Of a DNA stretch of 9,812 nucleotides, positions 1 to 4,352 are shown piece by piece. Under the pieces are notes generated by a model, which saw nothing but the letters and a program-made list of their open reading frames with translations, ran no database searches and had not been told where the DNA came from. Each line of letters starts with the position of its first letter. Position 1 is the stretch's first letter. The position numbers were made by a program, and so were the translations under genes. Origin of the DNA: Acidobacteriota bacterium (GTDB lineage Bacteria > Acidobacteriota > Terriglobia > UBA7540); the NCBI GenBank assembly GCA_021789565.1, contig JAJYJL010000186.1, forward strand, positions 1 through 9,812. Direction: 5' to 3'.

Positions 1-60
1 TGCTCCTCAAAAAAGTCGGCAATCAGCCGCAGGGAGTCGGCATATTCTTTGTGTGTCATT
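1..60 (-). CDS. Small phage protein, N-terminal fragment (cut by window edge)
   Basis: A minus-strand reading frame starts with ATG at 60-58 and runs off the left edge. The visible residues are MTHKEYADSLRLIADFFEE. AAAGGA lies about eight bases upstream of this ATG, a good spacing. A second in-frame ATG at 69-67 sits too close to that site. The pattern YADSLRLIADFFE is reminiscent of the start of short phage proteins of unknown function, judged from memory. It is the last visible gene of the left minus-strand series, 14 bp after the stop of the two-TM protein gene. Function unknown. Confidence 0.6.
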
Positions 61-74
61 GTGGTCATCCTTTC

Positions 75-251
75 TCAGAAAATCAGCAGCGCCATTCCGA
101 GGCAGATAAAACCAAGCGCCAGGCCGATGCGGTTTTTCAGGATGGCAGAAGATTCCGCGTCGCCCCACAGGGCGCAAACCGCCAGCTGGCAGACGGAGAT
201 GACCAGGACGGCCGTTCCTGCCAAAACCGTCAGCGATGCGGCAATCTTCAT
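75..251 (-). CDS. Small two-helix membrane protein, 58 aa
   Basis: A 58-residue protein with two strongly hydrophobic stretches, about residues 4-28 and 41-58, joined by a short polar loop (WGDAESSAILKNR). It should sit in the cytoplasmic membrane as a hairpin; the first helix contains two cysteines (21, 26). I chose the ATG at 251 because it overlaps the TGA of the upstream zinc-ribbon gene by four bases (ATGA) and has a GGGGGTG stretch just before it. This indicates translational coupling. A longer frame starting at 338 is less likely because it would run through the upstream gene. Small two-TM proteins are common in phage accessory and lysis regions, but nothing here proves a holin role. 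Confidence 0.65.
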   Translation of the reverse strand: MKIAASLTVLAGTAVLVISVCQLAVCALWGDAESSAILKNRIGLALGFICLGMALLIF

Positions 252-532
252 CTGGCACCCCCGGCGATGATTTTCTCCGCAAGCGTTCTGGCGATCGGCC
301 CCTCGATACCGAGCTTGTCCCAGCGCGACCGTCCGCATTCACAGAGGATTTCCCGCGACAGGTTCAGGTGGTGGCAGCTTGAGCACCACCACCTGAGCGA
401 AGCGGTATCGAGCGATGCCTCACGCGGTCGGCGGCCCTCTCCGCAGGCACAGTCGATAACGCCGCCGGAGTTCTCAGCGTGGCACGCCGGGCACCACCAC
501 GTAGCGCAGTTCGCCGAAAATTGCGGTATCAT
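248..532 (-). CDS. Tandem zinc-ribbon protein, 94 aa
   Basis: The protein contains two near-identical zinc-binding units: WWC-x2-C-x10-C-x-C at residues 12-30 (C14, C17, C28, C30) and again at 48-66 (C50, C53, C64, C66). Each is led by a Trp pair, so the protein looks like an internal duplication of a small zinc finger. A basic/hydrophobic tail follows (residues 68-94). The start at 532 is chosen because it overlaps the upstream stop (TGATG) and has GAGGGG six bases upstream; the frame stays open to 574 but has no better start. Such fingers can bind protein or nucleic acid; the partner cannot be read from sequence. It is coupled to genes on both sides. Confidence 0.7.
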   Translation of the reverse strand: MIPQFSANCATWWCPACHAENSGGVIDCACGEGRRPREASLDTASLRWWCSSCHHLNLSREILCECGRSRWDKLGIEGPIARTLAEKIIAGGAR

Positions 533-882
533 CAGAATCCCCTCGTCTGAAGATCTTGGCGGATGGCCTCGCAATACATTGACCAGTCTTTGCAGACCGC
601 GTAATGCTCCGCTTCAATGGCGGCGCGTTCCATCATCATCAGCAACCTGCCCCAGGCCTTCGGAGGCAGGTAAGCCGGAACCGGCTCATTCCCCCTCAGT
701 TTCGTGCCGGTTCCCGGCTCGCCTCCCTCGACCAGCGCGACCGTGATGACCGCCGATCCGTAGCGTTCTCTGCGGTGGTTGCGTTCCCTTACGGCGTCCT
801 GCGCTTCTTCAATAGTCATGGTTGATGCATCAATTTCTGAACTTGGATTAAAAACTGCGTTATCGGTAATTGGGACCGGCAT
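532..882 (-). CDS. Hypothetical phage protein, 116 aa
   Basis: A 116-residue protein with an excellent ribosome site (AGGAGG, six bases before the ATG at 882). It has an acidic N-terminal helix region (TIEEAQDAVRERNHRRER, residues 23-40), a short beta-like segment with a Gly-rich turn (YGSAVITVALVEGGEPGTGT, 41-60), a Pro-rich linker, and a C-terminal helix (residues 75-114, WGRLLMMMERAAIEAEHYAVC). No family is recognised. Its stop overlaps the start of the zinc-ribbon gene by one base, so they are probably one transcript. A 36-bp gap separates it from the 88-aa gene upstream. Confidence 0.7.
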   Translation of the reverse strand: MPVPITDNAVFNPSSEIDASTMTIEEAQDAVRERNHRRERYGSAVITVALVEGGEPGTGTKLRGNEPVPAYLPPKAWGRLLMMMERAAIEAEHYAVCKDWSMYCEAIRQDLQTRGF

Positions 883-918
883 GGTTCCTCCTGTATTAAC
901 GATTAGGTAACCATGAGC

Positions 919-1185
919 CTAGAACCCCGAAGTTCTGTTCGCAATGGAACGTAAGTTGTGATCCTGACGTTCTATCCCCGTGAGCGAAAGTTCTGCTGCC
1001 GCTTCCATTTCCAGAGCACACTCAATGGACTTCTCAGCCCACATCAGCGGCGGCACGGCCCGGTCTACAGTTTGCTTTGCGGCGTGCAATCCTTCCGCCC
1101 AGAGATCGGTGTAAAGTTCCTCGATTTCGGTTCGGATGGCTCGGACACGCTGTGCAAGATCGTTCAGCCTCTCAATTTTCGTCAT
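919..1185 (-). CDS. Helical small phage protein, 88 aa
   Basis: Residues 1-30 are heptad-like (MTKIERLNDLAQRVRAIRTE...), suggesting a coiled coil or helical bundle; the rest is also mostly helical with acidic patches (EKSIECALEMEAAAELS). No enzymatic motif is visible. The ATG at 1185 overlaps the end of the upstream 66-aa gene by 14 bases, so its ribosome site lies inside that gene, and the best candidate (GGACAC/CGGGG) is weak. Translation may therefore depend on ribosomes finishing the upstream gene. Function unknown. Confidence 0.65.
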   Translation of the reverse strand: MTKIERLNDLAQRVRAIRTEIEELYTDLWAEGLHAAKQTVDRAVPPLMWAEKSIECALEMEAAAELSLTGIERQDHNLRSIANRTSGF

Positions 1186-1372
1186 AGCCCCGGGTGTCCC
1201 TTTCGATCTGGATTGTTGCCGGGTTGCCGTCGCAGCGGGCCAGGGTCTCGCGCTTCAAACGGTCGATGCGGTCGAGTTTCGCTACCATCCTGTCGGCGCG
1301 CGATTTCGGCGGGATGCCCGTTTCGGTGATGACTTTGTAGCCGCGAATGAAATGCTTCTCCATCCGGTACAT
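1172..1372 (-). CDS. Small basic phage protein, 66 aa
   Basis: A 66-residue, Lys/Arg-rich protein beginning MYRMEKHFIRGYKVITETG, with a central helix (SRADRMVAKLDRIDRLKRETLARC). The ATG at 1372 has a perfect AAGGAGG site five bases upstream, which decides the start. The same frame stays open to an ATG at 1612 (146 aa in total), but that extension crosses repeats and hairpins and its own ATG lacks a ribosome site, so I treat it as leader. It heads the minus-strand series downstream of the transposon and overlaps the 88-aa gene by 14 bp. Function unknown. Confidence 0.65.
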   Translation of the reverse strand: MYRMEKHFIRGYKVITETGIPPKSRADRMVAKLDRIDRLKRETLARCDGNPATIQIERDTRGYDEN

Positions 1373-1684
1373 GTCGGCCTCCTTGAATGCGTTTGCTGAA
1401 CTGTGCGCTAGATTCAGGGCGGGTCTGATAAATGCGGTGTGGGTCTGATAAGGTATGATGTGTTGATTATTGTTAACTAAAGAAACAATTCGACCCAATA
1501 ATGGTGTCGGCCCGGCAGGGTGGATGCCCTGAACGCCGACTGGTTGGTGTATCTCAGCAGCGGTTGCCGGGCCGTCAAAATTGATATTCCGTTTCTTGGA
1601 TTGGGTGTCCATTCAGAGCATCCGCAAGCAAAATATCACGTTAAAAATCCGGGTCAATGGTACTTTAGTTCCAGACAAAAAGTG
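1373..1684 (-). other. Structured intergenic leader between transposon flank and 66-aa gene
   Basis: About 310 bases with no well-supported gene. On the minus strand they hold a promoter-like pair (1630-1657), a hairpin (1506-1540: GTCGGC/GCCGAC outer stem, CAGGG/CCCTG inner stem) and a competing 9-bp pairing of 1509-1517 with 1565-1573 (GGCCCGGCA/TGCCGGGCC). There is also a 6-bp inverted repeat ATTGTT-N9-AACAAT (1469-1489) and two direct copies of GGGTCTGATAA (1421-1431, 1441-1451) with a 20-bp period. The alternative reading is that this is the 5' part of a 146-aa form of the next gene. Confidence 0.45.
1630..1657 (-). promoter_or_regulatory. Possible sigma70-type promoter for the left minus-strand genes
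   Basis: On the minus strand, TTGACC (1657-1652), a 16-bp spacer, then TATTTT (1635-1630). Transcription would start near 1623 and give a leader of about 250 nt before the AAGGAGG of the 66-aa gene. It lies just beyond the transposon's left junction, so the downstream phage genes would not depend on read-through from the inserted element. Confidence 0.4.
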
Positions 1685-1701
1685 TCACTTTCCCTCGGCT
1701 T
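1685..1701 (-). pseudogene. Displaced last codons of the transposon-interrupted phage gene
   Basis: Read on the minus strand, these bases are the target-duplication copy AAGCCGAG followed by GGA AAG TGA. Joined to the 336 coding bases at 4709-4374, they restore an uninterrupted 114-aa frame ending ...AKAEGK-stop. The transposon therefore inserted two codons before the original stop and left this tail 2.7 kb away. Confidence 0.85.
1694..1701. repeat. Left target-site duplication (8 bp)
   Basis: CTCGGCTT directly abuts the left terminal inverted repeat and is identical, in the same orientation, to 4374-4381 abutting the right one. Eight base pairs is within the 8-9 bp usual for IS1-family insertions. 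The ninth base differs on each side. Confidence 0.88.
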
Positions 1702-1722
1702 GGTAGTGGTGCAGTTTGAAAA
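1702..1722 (+). repeat. Left terminal inverted repeat (21 bp)
   Basis: Starts GGTAGTGGTGCAG and ends TTTGAAAA. It is the exact reverse complement of 4353-4373, with 21 of 21 bases matching. It lies 9 bp beyond the stop codon of the 308-aa gene. Beyond base 21 the two ends diverge. Confidence 0.9.
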
Positions 1723-1731
1723 GGCGATGGT

Positions 1732-2658
1732 TTATGAAATAAGTTTTGGCTGTATCGGTCCCCGTTTGTACTCGGTGACTTGAGTAACGTCATAGGTTGG
1801 CTTTAAGATGGTCGTTCCTCTCAGTTTACGATATTCGAGGAGCGTCACGGTCAACAGGTCAGATTCATTTAGCCGGAGTTCTCCGCTGGCGATTTTAGCT
1901 AAGAAAGCCCTGTCCTTGACGTTGGCTGTGATTATTCCGTCTCCTCTCCAAAATGACCAGTCCTTACCATCGTTTCCGAACGCGCCCCGTTTGGGGTTGA
2001 GCAAAACACCCTGATGTATGATGTCCGTGACGCTCTGGTCTGGTCCAGCTAATGTTTGCGAGGATTCCTTGAATTCCTCAAGGGCTGGAAGCTCTTCTCT
2101 CGTAATGGTCACGCTCTGTTCTTCATGCTCCTCGTAAAAGGTTTTTATACTCTCGATTTCCGGCTGATCCAGCATGGGGGGAGCGTAGACCGAATAGATA
2201 TTTTGAACTATAGAGTTATTAGAAAGCAGAGAGTTGACCGCCGATTTGACGGTAAAACTAGAACCATCTTTGGCTGTGTATCTAACCTCATTCGCGCCTA
2301 GCGGTTCAACTGCTTTTGGCTTACCCTTTAGGAGTTGAATCGCGCGAACGGCCCCGATTGTCCCTCCTCCGATTAGACCTATGCATTCCAACAACTGTTC
2401 CAATTGCTCCAGAGAATGCGGCTTCAGAAGTTCAACAAGCTGATGTAAATGGCTTGGGGAAACTAAATTGAGAGCTATAATGAAGGAACCTTCTTGGAAC
2501 GGCTTGGCGTTTACGGCCAGGTCGCCGCTGTCGGGAAAAAGTTCTCTGTTACTTTCTTGAATTAAATTCCCTAGTGACAAAAGGGTAGGAGCTAGCTTGA
2601 AAACGTCGATCTCGCTGATGCCGCCCTTAAGTTCGTAGACAAGGTGAGCTTCCGCCAT
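1732..2658 (-). CDS. Transposon cargo protein of unknown function, 308 aa
   Basis: This is the largest cargo gene. It begins AEAHLVYELKGG, has a conserved-looking core KPFQEGSFII (residues 52-61), a helical stretch (67-92), and one hydrophobic Gly-rich segment (LLECIGLIGGGTIGAVRAIQLL, about 89-110) that could be a single membrane span or a buried hairpin. A beta-rich half follows, with an acidic patch EEHEEQ (176-181) and a DWSFWRGDGIITANVKD segment. No catalytic signature is recognised. I have the impression, from memory, of an uncharacterised bacterial family with a 'KPF-EGSF' motif. Its ATG overlaps the transposase remnant's TAA by one base (TAATG) with no clear ribosome site, so it is probably coupled to the remnant. 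Function unknown. Confidence 0.8.
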   Translation of the reverse strand: MAEAHLVYELKGGISEIDVFKLAPTLLSLGNLIQESNRELFPDSGDLAVNAKPFQEGSFIIALNLVSPSHLHQLVELLKPHSLEQLEQLLECIGLIGGGTIGAVRAIQLLKGKPKAVEPLGANEVRYTAKDGSSFTVKSAVNSLLSNNSIVQNIYSVYAPPMLDQPEIESIKTFYEEHEEQSVTITREELPALEEFKESSQTLAGPDQSVTDIIHQGVLLNPKRGAFGNDGKDWSFWRGDGIITANVKDRAFLAKIASGELRLNESDLLTVTLLEYRKLRGTTILKPTYDVTQVTEYKRGPIQPKLIS

Positions 2659-2984
2659 TATGGAGTCAGATGATACTCAACATTTCTTCGATTGTCCAGA
2701 CGTGATCTGTAACTCCAGCTTCCATATTGGCCCTTCTTATCGGCGGGAATGTTCCGCTGTTTGGCGTAGCAAAACTGCCAAATTTCATCGCACTGAATCC
2801 TTTTGCATTTCAGGTTAACCAACGTGCGGTCCTGATAATCGGCACAGGCAATTCCCACGTCCTTAATGAGCTTCAGTATCGTGTGCTTTGCCACGCCCGT
2901 CATGCGCTCGGCGGAGCGAATAGAGTTTCCTTCCACTAGTGCGGCGATGACTTGAGCTTGTTTTGTTCGGTTCAGTCTGTTCAT
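2658..2984 (-). pseudogene. Internally deleted IS1-type transposase
   Basis: Residues 1-88 look like the N-terminal part of single-frame IS1-family transposases: an HTH (about 17-45, GNSIRSAERMTGVAKHTILKLI), a Cys/Asp linker, and C-DEIW with the first catalytic Asp (D66), then ADKKGQYG. The family normally continues for well over 100 more residues with two further acidic residues. Here frame-1 drifts into unrelated sequence and stops at 2658. In another frame, 2725-2666 encodes MEAGVTDHVWTIEEMLSII-stop, which fits the family C-terminus. So the middle was deleted and the ends were joined out of frame. It is inactive as a transposase, but the HTH is intact and well expressed on paper: promoter 3037-3009 and GGAGAG five bases before the ATG. 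IS1's own N-terminal product, InsA, is a repressor. Confidence 0.88.
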
Positions 2985-3008
2985 GGCATCTCTCCAACTG
3001 ACGCCTTA

Positions 3009-3037
3009 AATATACGTGAGCGGCTTACGTATGTCAA
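3009..3037 (-). promoter_or_regulatory. Strong sigma70-type promoter for transposase remnant and 308-aa gene
   Basis: On the minus strand: TTGACA (3037-3032), 17-bp spacer, TATATT (3014-3009). The predicted start is near 3002, giving an approximately 18-nt leader that contains GGAGAG. The spacer and most of the -10 box are covered by the 21-bp dyad at 3012-3032, a classic repressor position. Confidence 0.75.
3012..3032. promoter_or_regulatory. Operator-like 21-bp dyad
   Basis: Near-perfect inverted repeat: arms ATACGT and ACGTAT, inner half-sites AGC and GCT, with only the two mirror-position bases and the central base breaking symmetry. Its right half (CGGCTTACGTAT, 3021-3032) recurs exactly at 3084-3095, in the spacer and -10 box of the opposing promoter. 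One regulator could thus act on both divergent promoters. Confidence 0.65.
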
Positions 3038-3069
3038 GAGAAAAATGCGGAGCGTTCAAGGATGTCTCA

Positions 3070-3098
3070 TTGACATTCCGGACCGGCTTACGTATAAT
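3070..3098 (+). promoter_or_regulatory. Consensus sigma70 promoter, predicted leaderless start
   Basis: TTGACA (3070-3075), 17-bp spacer, TATAAT (3093-3098): a perfect match in both hexamers and spacing. Six bases follow the -10 box before the ATG at 3105, so the expected +1 coincides with the A of the start codon. The repeat CGGCTTACGTAT (3084-3095) overlaps spacer and -10 box. Confidence 0.82.
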
Positions 3099-3104
3099 CA
3101 ATCT

Positions 3105-3281
3105 ATGGCTAAGAAGCTACCTCCTGAATTTCGCAAATACCTCGCAAAAATAGGGAAAAAGGGCGGTCTGAAAGGTGGATGCGCTAGGGCCGAAAAGATG
3201 ACCGCTGAAGAGCGCAGCGCAAGCGCGCGCAAGGCCGTGCAAGCCCGCTGGGCCAAACAGAAGACTAAAAACGGGGTATAA
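3105..3281 (+). CDS. Short basic KGG-type protein, 58 aa, leaderless
   Basis: The only plus-strand cargo gene. It is highly basic, with an N-terminal LPPEFRKYLAKIGKKGGLKGG, then MTAEERSASARKAVQARWAKQK. The 'GKKGG...AEERSASARKAVQARWA' pattern is typical of short proteins found repeatedly in acidobacterial and some other genomes (from memory); their role is not established, though composition fits nucleic-acid binding or an antitoxin-like partner. The frame is open upstream to 2952, but I chose the ATG at 3105 because the consensus promoter puts +1 exactly there and the protein pattern begins there. No ribosome site precedes it. It ends just before a large hairpin (3286-3344). Confidence 0.75.
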   Translation: MAKKLPPEFRKYLAKIGKKGGLKGGCARAEKMTAEERSASARKAVQARWAKQKTKNGV

Positions 3282-3285
3282 TAGT

Positions 3286-3344
3286 CGTGAAAGCAGGGGG
3301 GCTAGCCTTTGAACGGAAACTAGCCCCTTACCCTGCCTGTCACG
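3286..3344 (+). terminator. Large compound hairpin after the KGG gene
   Basis: Three nested stems: CGTGA/TCACG (3286-3290 with 3340-3344), GCAGGG/CCCTGC (3293-3298 with 3331-3336) and GGGCTAG/CTAGCCC (3299-3305 with 3320-3326), around a 14-nt loop. It lies between convergent genes. There is no U-run directly after it on either strand, so it may instead be a stabilising 3' structure or a small RNA. Confidence 0.5.
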
Positions 3345-3357
3345 CAACTTGGTTTTC

Positions 3358-3377
3358 AGCTAGGCAGAAACCTAGCT
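3358..3377 (-). terminator. Hairpin overlapping the stop of the 29-aa gene
   Basis: AGCTAGG (3358-3364) pairs with CCTAGCT (3371-3377) around a six-base loop. It covers the TAG stop of the minus-strand 29-aa gene and is followed on that strand by GAAAACC. Could be a 3' processing or weak termination structure. Its GCTAG core is shared with the 3286-3344 hairpin. Confidence 0.4.
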
Positions 3378-3465
3378 AAGGCGGTACTTCAAGGGTTACC
3401 GTGACACGTTTAAACTTCAGCGTGATCACGTAACCTTTACGGGAACGGGCTATATTGAAGCGCAT
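3376..3465 (-). CDS. Micro-protein, 29 aa
   Basis: ATG at 3465-3463 with AAAGGAGG seven bases upstream, one of the best ribosome sites in the window. Encodes a 29-residue peptide that starts MRFNIARSRKG, continues YVITLKFKRVTVTLEVPP and stops at TAG. It is strongly basic and made of alternating beta-strand residues, so a two-stranded hairpin is likely; there is no signal peptide or membrane span. It lies downstream of the 138-aa gene in the same direction, separated by 127 bp with two hairpins, and no separate promoter is obvious. Not recognised. The evidence that it is real is the ribosome site, clean composition and placement. Confidence 0.55.
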   Translation of the reverse strand: MRFNIARSRKGYVITLKFKRVTVTLEVPP

Positions 3466-3490
3466 GACCGTTCCTCCTTTCGTTAAGATG

Positions 3491-3525
3491 CCCCCGGCTT
3501 AGGTACTGCGAATACCTGCCGGGGG
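3491..3525 (+). terminator. GC-rich hairpin between 29-aa and 138-aa genes
   Basis: CCCCCGGC (3491-3498) pairs with GCCGGGGG (3518-3525), with an inner AGGTA/TACCT stem (3501-3505 with 3513-3517) and a seven-base loop. TTTCT follows on the plus strand, so it fits a terminator for transcripts coming from the KGG side. On the minus strand no U-run follows, so 138-aa transcripts could read on into the 29-aa gene. Confidence 0.55.
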
Positions 3526-3526
3526 T

Positions 3527-3544
3527 TTCTGCCTTAAAGCAGAA
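3527..3544 (+). terminator. Second hairpin, TTCTGC/GCAGAA
   Basis: A six-bp stem with a six-base loop, followed by CTTTTCCCC on the plus strand. It directly follows the GC-rich hairpin and probably strengthens plus-strand termination ahead of the convergent 138-aa gene. Confidence 0.4.
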
Positions 3545-3592
3545 CTTTTCCCCTACATTATTGAGATAGTCCTCGGGCAGATTTGGCTTGTG

Positions 3593-4009
3593 CTAGTCTC
3601 TCTTAAGCCTCCAAGTCGAAGCCACCCCCGGGACCTTTTCAAACACATCCCTTTTTCTGTGCATTGCGGCATAAAACCTGTTTCTGTCTTTGGCTTCGTC
3701 GCCGCTTCCGGCCCAGCCAAGACGGATGGCCTCTTTTACGATGTCGCCCTCGGACATCTGCGGTACACTGGCAAGAATCTTCTTGGCGATCTCTGAAGTC
3801 TCCACAGTCCCCAGGGAAGACGGGACAAATGGCGTCGGAGTGAACGCGGGAGTAGGTTTGGAATGGTTTAATCCCATCCGGCCTAGGATGGACTTATATT
3901 CCATGAGGGTCTGCTTTCTGGCCACTAGACGGTTATACTCTGACAGCTTTTTATCGAGTTCCAACAGCTCCGAGTCTACCTCTTCCAACGTCGGCGGTCG
4001 CTGATCCAT
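3593..4009 (-). CDS. Coiled-coil plus winged-helix (HARE-HTH-like) protein, 138 aa
   Basis: Residues 8-45 form a heptad-rich coiled coil (LEEVDSELLELDKKLSEYN...), 50-68 a Pro/Thr-rich linker (KPTPAFTPTPFVPSS), and 70-136 a compact C-terminal domain. That domain has the pattern of HARE-HTH winged helices: SEIAKKILASVPQMSEGDIV, then an alpha-helix with AAMHRKRDVFEKVP, and a terminal STWRLK strand. It probably dimerises through the coil and binds DNA or acts as an adaptor. It has its own promoter (4073-4045) and GAGGTG five bases before the ATG. Similar coil-linker-wHTH proteins are common hypotheticals in Acidobacteriota (from memory). It is a candidate for the regulator that reads the element's operators. 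Confidence 0.72.
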   Translation of the reverse strand: MDQRPPTLEEVDSELLELDKKLSEYNRLVARKQTLMEYKSILGRMGLNHSKPTPAFTPTPFVPSSLGTVETSEIAKKILASVPQMSEGDIVKEAIRLGWAGSGDEAKDRNRFYAAMHRKRDVFEKVPGVASTWRLKRD

Positions 4010-4044
4010 AAATACACCTCTGCCAAATAGTTCAGACGATTTTG

Positions 4045-4073
4045 AGTATGAACTACGGCGTAGGTATTGTCAA
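4045..4073 (-). promoter_or_regulatory. Sigma70-type promoter of the 138-aa gene
   Basis: On the minus strand: TTGACA (4073-4068), 17-bp spacer, CATACT (4050-4045). The spacer contains the small dyad CTAC-GCC-GTAG (4053-4063). Like the two central promoters, it combines a perfect -35 box with a palindrome inside the spacer. The leader is about 30 nt. Confidence 0.62.
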
Positions 4074-4113
4074 CTGGTTTCTACGGTCTAGGTCTAGGTT
4101 GGAACTTATTTGG

Positions 4114-4127
4114 CACAATATATTGTG
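4114..4127. promoter_or_regulatory. Perfect 14-bp palindrome
   Basis: CACAATATATTGTG is its own reverse complement. It lies about 40 bp upstream of the 138-aa gene's -35 box and 9 bp past the end of the 57-aa gene, a plausible position for a dimeric regulator. A tandem GGTCTAGGTCTAGG (4086-4099) lies between it and the promoter. Confidence 0.4.
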
Positions 4128-4135
4128 GTAAACAC

Positions 4136-4309
4136 CTACTCGTGCCCGTGATCGCCGGCACGGTCGCCCGAAGGAATTTCTTGAGCATTGCTCGTGCCGC
4201 TGCGAATTGTTTCCTGAACAGCCCGGAATGCGGCTTGATTGAAATCCTCTTTGGGCTGGCGCTTTGGTGGTTTGCGTCTCGGGGTTTTCTTCTCTAGCTT
4301 CTTTGGCAC
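4136..4309 (-). CDS. Short basic protein with a GTG start, 57 aa
   Basis: A minus-strand frame from GTG (4309-4307) to TAG (4138-4136). The first 20 residues are almost all Lys/Arg/Pro (VPKKLEKKTPRRKPPKRQPK), followed by EDFNQAAFRAVQETI and a polar tail ending GDHGHE. The K/R-rich head plus 'EDFNQAAFRAV' resembles a frequent family of tiny acidobacterial hypotheticals, which is my main support. No strong ribosome site precedes the GTG, and the frame has no ATG, so the 5' end is uncertain; the transposon's right end lies only 44 bp upstream, so the original start may have been trimmed. Function unknown; nucleic-acid binding is possible. Confidence 0.5.
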   Translation of the reverse strand: MPKKLEKKTPRRKPPKRQPKEDFNQAAFRAVQETIRSGTSNAQEIPSGDRAGDHGHE

Positions 4310-4352
4310 GACTTCATTATGACAGGATGGCGCTGCGAGTCAATGGCGCGAA

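Noticed and set aside
51..746. Long plus-strand open frame, 231 codons
   Set aside because: It is antisense to four coupled minus-strand genes with ribosome sites and zinc-finger patterns; composition is Arg/Ser/Pro/His-rich as expected of a shadow.
1421..1451. GGGTCTGATAA direct repeats as a CRISPR or iteron array
   Set aside because: Only two copies with 9 bp between them; too few for either.
1375..1612. N-terminal extension of the 66-aa gene from the ATG at 1612
   Set aside because: No ribosome site at 1612, while AAGGAGG stands before the ATG at 1372; the extension crosses hairpins and an 11-bp direct repeat. Not fully excluded.
3117..3347. Minus-strand 76-aa frame opposite the KGG gene
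   Set aside because: Antisense shadow of the KGG protein gene, and it spans the compound hairpin; no ribosome site.
3421..3430. Palindrome CGTGATCACG as an operator
   Set aside because: It lies inside the 29-aa coding sequence away from any promoter, and a 10-bp palindrome of this kind is expected by chance at this scale.
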